The notes under the pieces: generated by a model
Database searches by the model: none
The model's input: the letters and a program-made list of their open reading frames with translations, nothing else
Told to the model about the DNA's origin: nothing
Translations under genes and position numbers: made by a program
NCBI RefSeq assembly: GCF_036370855.1
Contig: NC_088112.1
Location: 16,608,469-16,672,468, forward strand
DNA: 64,000 bases
DNA from: Dromaius novaehollandiae
Taxonomy: Eukaryota; Chordata; Aves; Casuariiformes; Dromaiidae
Direction of reading: 5' to 3'
Part shown: one piece after another, positions 59,301-64,000 of the stretch
Numbering within the stretch: position 1 is the first letter of the stretch
Layout: each line of letters starts with the position of its first letter

Positions 59301-62089
59301 CCCTTGTGTAACAACCAGTTTGCCGACTATCTAATTGTGCTCTCCAGCAGCCACCATCATCTCCGCACTAATGAGAGGAAGGAAAGAAAATAAACAGCAA
59401 TATTGTTTAGTTCATCGAACAAGAGATTAAACAGGGATCCCAGCAGAACATTGATCTGCGCTGATCCCGAGAGAGCGAACAACACTCTGTCTCAACGGAA
59501 AAGCAGACACCTCAGTGTTCGCTGGACTCTAACCTGCATCATCTGGCTTTTTCTTCAAGCCGTCATTCACCACCAGCTGGCCCAGCTGATAACAGGGCTT
59601 GGGCCAGATGAGTGAAGGGCACAGAGTCACCAGCCCTGGGAGAGCGCTTGGAGATCTTGGGGTAGGAAAAGAACACAAAGCCAACAGGATCTTAGTGGAG
59701 AGAGAAGAGGGCCACAGAGACTGGAGGGCATGAAGCTTATAGCCCTAAAACACGGATACAGGAGATGTGAGCTGCTGTAGCCTTGGAGAGGCAGAGAGGG
59801 GCTGAAGCCTTGCTCTTCCATGAAGGAGGTCTGTTTTTCCTTCACCTTTCTAAGAAGGGTCACTCTTTCCATCAGCACTATCTGCTGCAGGGAGGGAAAA
59901 GCCCATGGAAAGGAAGGTGAGGAAGAACACGAGCGAGAAGAACGGCTGCTGTATGGTGGGAGCAGTATTGCCTTCCACGTGGGGCCACACAGACCATCTG
60001 CCCAGCACCTGCCCCAGAAACTCCACTCGTGCATCCCACGGGCAGGACGCCCGGGAGGAGGCAGGAGGGGCAGCGGTCTGCACGAAGGGAATGGCTACCT
60101 GAGGTTCTGATTCGACTTCATGTTTCTTTTTGTGGCAGGGAGGGATGGGGGAAAGGGCTTGTGCTGTGATGCAGTCACACCATGGAGGTGACAACACGAT
60201 TAGAGAGGAGATTGGCCAAAACAGTGGAAGTGATGTTCTGCCGCGTCTTACGCTGCTCACCAAAGAGACCATTATGCAGTGAAAAGAGGGAATATATCAC
60301 ACGGCTAAGCCAAATGCAAGCTTAGAGCCCGTAAATAAACCCCTCAGAAATAAAGAGCTGACACTTAATTTATTCTGCTTGGATCAAATTCTATCTGCTT
60401 ATTTTTAGCATCTCCTCTGCCTTGTGGTAGAAGCAGTGCCCCCATAGCAATGAGACTGGAGCCTGCAGCTCCTTGCAGACCAGTGGAGCTGTAGCAATTT
60501 CTGCCTGTTTAGGACCAGGCCCTCAGTATAGCCCTGATAAAGTCGGTGGGAGTAATTATCACAAGTGGGTATGTACAGCCCCTCTTCCCTCCCACGGTGG
60601 ACTTAAGCTTGGGTTACATTAGCTGACAGAAGAAGATGGAGAAATTGGAATGACATCTATGTAGATTTTCAGGAGCTGCATATACTGATGACCATCTCTG
60701 ATATGAAGATCTTATATTTCACTGGCTTTTTCCTCCTTTTCCTAGCAGCTTAGCTCAAATTCTCTTGCTTTACACAGCAGTATAGCCAGTACAGCACACG
60801 AAAGTCATGGTGTTTGAGGCAAACTCCACTTCCTAAAGCTGCAGTGTGGGAGGAAGTTTTGCAATTAGGATGCACCTGCAAGCACATTCTTGAGCTGCTG
60901 GTTTTTTACACATGTTTTCATTTCCAACATGAATGGCTGATAGCAGTGTGTGGTCATAAAGCCCTTTTAAGCAGAGAAAGAAATCTGAAGAACAATAATA
61001 ATGGAAATGATTAAATAAAGGAAACGTAACTTGCCTGTGCAAACATGCAGCTCTAGGAACAACCCCCCACAACAATTACAAGGCAAATCCGGAACTGTTG
61101 CACTTTGCATGGCTGGAAGTTGTGTTTATTTTCTGAGCAAGCTCTGACTAACTCAAAGCATATCTGATGTGTTCCCAGAGATCCCCCTGATGGCTTCAGC
61201 TTTCATCCATATAGTCTGATCCTTAAGGTTTTGAGTATTCGGGAGAATCCCTGTGCTCTGGACTGAACAGCTTTTCAGGGAGGGAGCAGAAGTTTGGGGT
61301 GAGACGGAGGAAGGCGGTAAGCAGGTCCTTGGCAGGGGTGGCACGGTTTCCTCAGCCAGCTCCTGGGCGCACTCCCGGCAGCCTGCGCATTCCTGGGTGA
61401 GCTCAACTCTCGCTGCAGAGACACGTCAGCCTCCCGCATGGAAAATCTGCCTCCCTCATGCTGATGCTTTTATTGCGATACCTATTTTGAGCCAGAGCCC
61501 AGTGCCATCCATGAGAAGTTTCTCCAGCCTTCAGATTGGGCCCACGGCAAGACCGTCACACAAGAAGCGTCATGGGGGGATCTTGCCTCACCAGCAGCTT
61601 GGGTTTTCTTTGAAAAACTGCCAGAAGACAGCTCACGGAGCCCTTTCTCTACAAGCTAAGCAGTGGTGGATCTAACAAGGCTGTATCATCACATAAAGGC
61701 ATCTCAGGTAAGTCTGGGAGAAGCTTCCTGTGACAACAGTTTTGCAATGGAGTTAAATAAAGGCCTGTTGTGAAAAAAGCAGTCCTGCCTTCCTCTTGCC
61801 CTCCTCAACGGCCACACGTTCCCATGCCCCTCCCTTTCTGTGCCATTGCTTGCCAGTTTTCATTTTTGCAGGGCCCAAGTTCTGGCTGGCCACAGGGCTA
61901 TAATATTTACCAAGGGCAACAGCAGACAGGACTGCTGCATTTGGTCACTTTAGACTGGCTTAACCCAAGTATAAAATCTCAGCCTGCAGTGCAAACAATT
62001 GTGCTTGACCAGCCCACACCTATTTGCTTTTCCCTTGTAACTCGAGCTCAGCGGTGGCAGCCAGCCTGCCCTCGTGCTGTACTGAATTT
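56301..62089. other. Intergenic DNA, right part, nothing recognised
   Basis: GC content rises gradually. Many short frames occur on both strands without recognisable domains. There is a GT-rich patch at about 58435-58460 (GTGGGTGCGTGGGTGTGGG). No coding exon of the human neighbour ARHGEF37 was recognised. Confidence 0.5.
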
Positions 62090-63070
62090 GGTGTCCCTGG
62101 AGAGCCCGGGGCTGGGGGCCAGATCCGGGCGAGAGGAGCGCGGGGCCAGCGCGCGGGAGGGCGGTGAGCAGCGCGGCAGGAAGGAAACTGCTCAGACCGG
62201 TGCAAAAGGAGGCTTGAGCTGCTCCTCCAGAGGACTCGACAGCAAGGCTGTCTTGCAAGAAAATCAGCGAAGCACTTTAAAATCTGGGTTGGAATTAGAA
62301 ACGTGCCTGAGGCAACGCCTCTGCTGGGGCGGAGCGGGCCACCTGGAGCTCCTTCCCGCCCGGTGCTGCATCAGCCGCAGCAGAACGGCTCTTGCCCCGA
62401 CGTGAGGCCTGACGTGATGCTGATGGGCACGAAGAAGCGGTGACGCAGGCAGCGTGCTCTGAGGGGAGATGGCTGCGCTGGCGCTCCGGGGATGCTGAGG
62501 CCGGGGAGCGGTGGGAACATCTGCCTGAGGATGGAGCCGGGACACTTCTGACGTCTCCACAGCGCTGGGCCAAAGGCAACGCGCTCAGGCTTTTCGCTGC
62601 TTGGGAAAACACCTGGGCAAGGCTTGACTCGCTGCTGCCGGAAAGGAAAATATCCCCAAAGGCCCCAGCAGGTAAACCCCTCACGGCTGGCCATGCGCGG
62701 CTTGCTCGCACCCCCGGCCTGGGCTGCTGCAGGGCTCGCTGGGCGCGGGGCATCCCGCCAGCACACGCTGCTTGCGAGATGCCGAGCGGCTGCTTGCTCC
62801 GGCGCTCCTCCCTCCCGTGCCGGCCCGGCCTGTGGCTCTGCTCATCGGAGCTCTCCGTGATGGGTACGGCACGGGCTCAAAGGTCGCACCACGGGCAATC
62901 AAGTGCCTACCAAGCAGTAAAACAATTCTCAGCCTTTCCAACGTATCGCTCCCTAAGGCTGGCCTGGGAATGTGCTCCCACTGCTGTCCTGCGGCAGCCT
63001 CGCGCCCGGCCACCAGCCCCGGCGAGGACCTCGCTGCCGCTTCCCCACGCACCTGCCTGGCTTTCCACGC
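62090..63070. promoter_or_regulatory. Second CpG-rich block, possible promoter or enhancer
   Basis: CpG-dense stretches occur at about 62100-62180 and 62300-62860, in contrast to the CpG-poor DNA on the left. TGACGT motifs (CRE half-sites) lie at 62410-62415 and 62549-62554. Frames of 150-230 codons on both strands here are typical of GC-rich sequence and do not match a family I know. A promoter of a gene lying to the right is possible but not shown. Confidence 0.35.
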
Positions 63071-63684
63071 ATCCTGCCTCCTCGCAGCCCCTGTGGGAGG
63101 CTGCTGTACCCCTGTTTCTACATTTCTGCCCTGCTTAGTCATCCTTAAAAGTGCTTGCTTCCCGCAGCATCTCCCTTATGACAGGTATGCGTGAGGGTGC
63201 TGCGCTTCTGGCCGAGTCCGGCAGCTCCGGCACCTCCTTGCCTGTCTGGAGACGTTGCGGAGAAGCTGGCAGGGAAGGCAGCGGGCATGTCCCTGGGGAC
63301 CAGGGTGGGAGCCAACGAGGGACACGTGTGTCCCCCCGAGCCCTCCTGCCCCCGGGACCAGACCCCAAACCTCTGCCTGGAGGCTGGGCTGGTGCCAGGC
63401 GGCCGTGCCGGGGAGAGACGCCATGGTGGGAAGCCCCTCCTGATGTTTGGAGAGGTTTGGGTCTAGGTTTCAGATGCTGTTTGTGACCTGCACGACTCAC
63501 CAAACGTGTACCAAAAAGAGTACTTTTGGCTCTGCCACTCTCTGGACACTACGGGTCAGCTGGAGAAGTCCGGGGCGCCGCTGTCCCCTCCCTGCGGCCG
63601 GAGCGGGGATGAGTTCCCTGAGGAGCTGCGAGAGCCCATTGGAAATCAGGCTCCGTATCCTCCACAGCTTGTTTATAGGGATGC

Positions 63685-63776
63685 AAACAAAAAAAAGAAA
63701 AAAAAAAATCAGAGCAAAAGGCAAAAAAAAAAAAAAATCACACCAAAAAGCAAAAAAAAAACCCACACCAAAAAGC
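63685..63776 (+). repeat. A-rich simple sequence
   Basis: Runs of A8 to A14 separated by short units such as TCACACCAAAAAGC. It produces the lysine-rich end of a plus-strand frame. It has the look of a decayed poly-A or simple repeat. Confidence 0.85.
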
Positions 63777-63806
63777 CATTGACTCCCAGCGCAGTGGTGT
63801 GCACAA

Positions 63807-63834
63807 CCACTTCCTCAGTTCCACTTCCTCAGTT
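63807..63834 (+). repeat. Exact 14-bp tandem duplication with ETS cores
   Basis: CCACTTCCTCAGTT occurs twice in direct succession. Each copy has CTTCCT, which on the other strand is AGGAAG, the core of ETS/PU.1 sites. It lies just right of the A-rich tract. Confidence 0.85.
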
Positions 63835-64000
63835 CAACTCGCTTTTTCGTTTCTGTTCGCTCAGGACCCTCGTCTGCGCCCAAACATGCAGGGAGCGACG
63901 GTGGAGAGCGGGTGCCCATGGGGTGCCGGGGGGCAGATGTGGGGCTGGAGGCAGCCGGGCTGCAAAAAGACATAGCGGGGCAGGCTGGCCCTCGGCGTTC

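Noticed and set aside
61253-63503. Several overlapping frames of 100-230 codons on both strands near the right end
   Set aside because: They overlap each other, have Ala/Arg/Pro-rich composition from GC-rich DNA and show no recognisable domain or splice structure.
41171-64000. ARHGEF37 exons expected by human synteny on this side
   Set aside because: No frame shows the RhoGEF start or other parts I would recognise; short exons cannot be excluded by eye.

Overview
This is vertebrate nuclear DNA, most likely from a bird. It has a large split gene with GT-AG introns, long non-coding stretches, a CpG-island promoter and CR1-type LINE fragments of the avian or reptilian kind. The species cannot be named from the sequence alone.

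One gene is certain: CSNK1A1 (casein kinase 1 alpha), on the minus strand. Its start codon is at 40314 and its stop codon at 4180-4178. I rebuilt every exon from its splice sites. Ten coding exons give a 337-residue kinase with no frameshift and intact catalytic motifs. Two known splice choices are also present. One is an 84-nt cassette (21856-21939) encoding the 28-residue nuclear 'L' insert. The other is a pair of alternative donors at the end of exon 9 (10607 or 10643) that add or drop the 12-residue 'S' segment; the inner donor is a non-canonical GC site.

Layout: 1-3110 is 3' flank with a CR1 fragment near 530-600. 3110-4177 is the 3'UTR with a poly(A) signal. 4178-40314 is the coding part with nine introns. 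The largest are intron 2 (12.8 kb), intron 9 (6.4 kb) and intron 4 (6.0 kb, carrying the L exon). Intron 5 holds a 5'-truncated CR1 with a long open frame, antisense to the gene. 39880-41170 is a CpG island with the 5'UTR, a YY1/TISU-type element and a cluster of NRF1-like, Sp1 and CCAAT motifs.

41170-64000 is more GC-rich intergenic DNA in which I recognise no protein-coding gene. It holds an approximately 1.7-kb, heavily decayed, antisense CR1/L3-like LINE relic (about 54640-56300) whose reverse transcriptase catalytic box is destroyed. A second, smaller CpG-rich block lies at about 62090-63070, and A-rich tracts and a short tandem repeat lie near the right edge. In the human genome ARHGEF37 follows CSNK1A1 on this side; I looked for its RhoGEF start and did not find it.

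I do not see a new biological system. The points most worth a second look are the conserved alternative splice architecture, the tiny upstream ORF in a TISU context, the one-sided poly-G tracts inside the gene, the decayed RT relic, and two protein-like but unidentified minus-strand frames at 50.5-51.0 kb.
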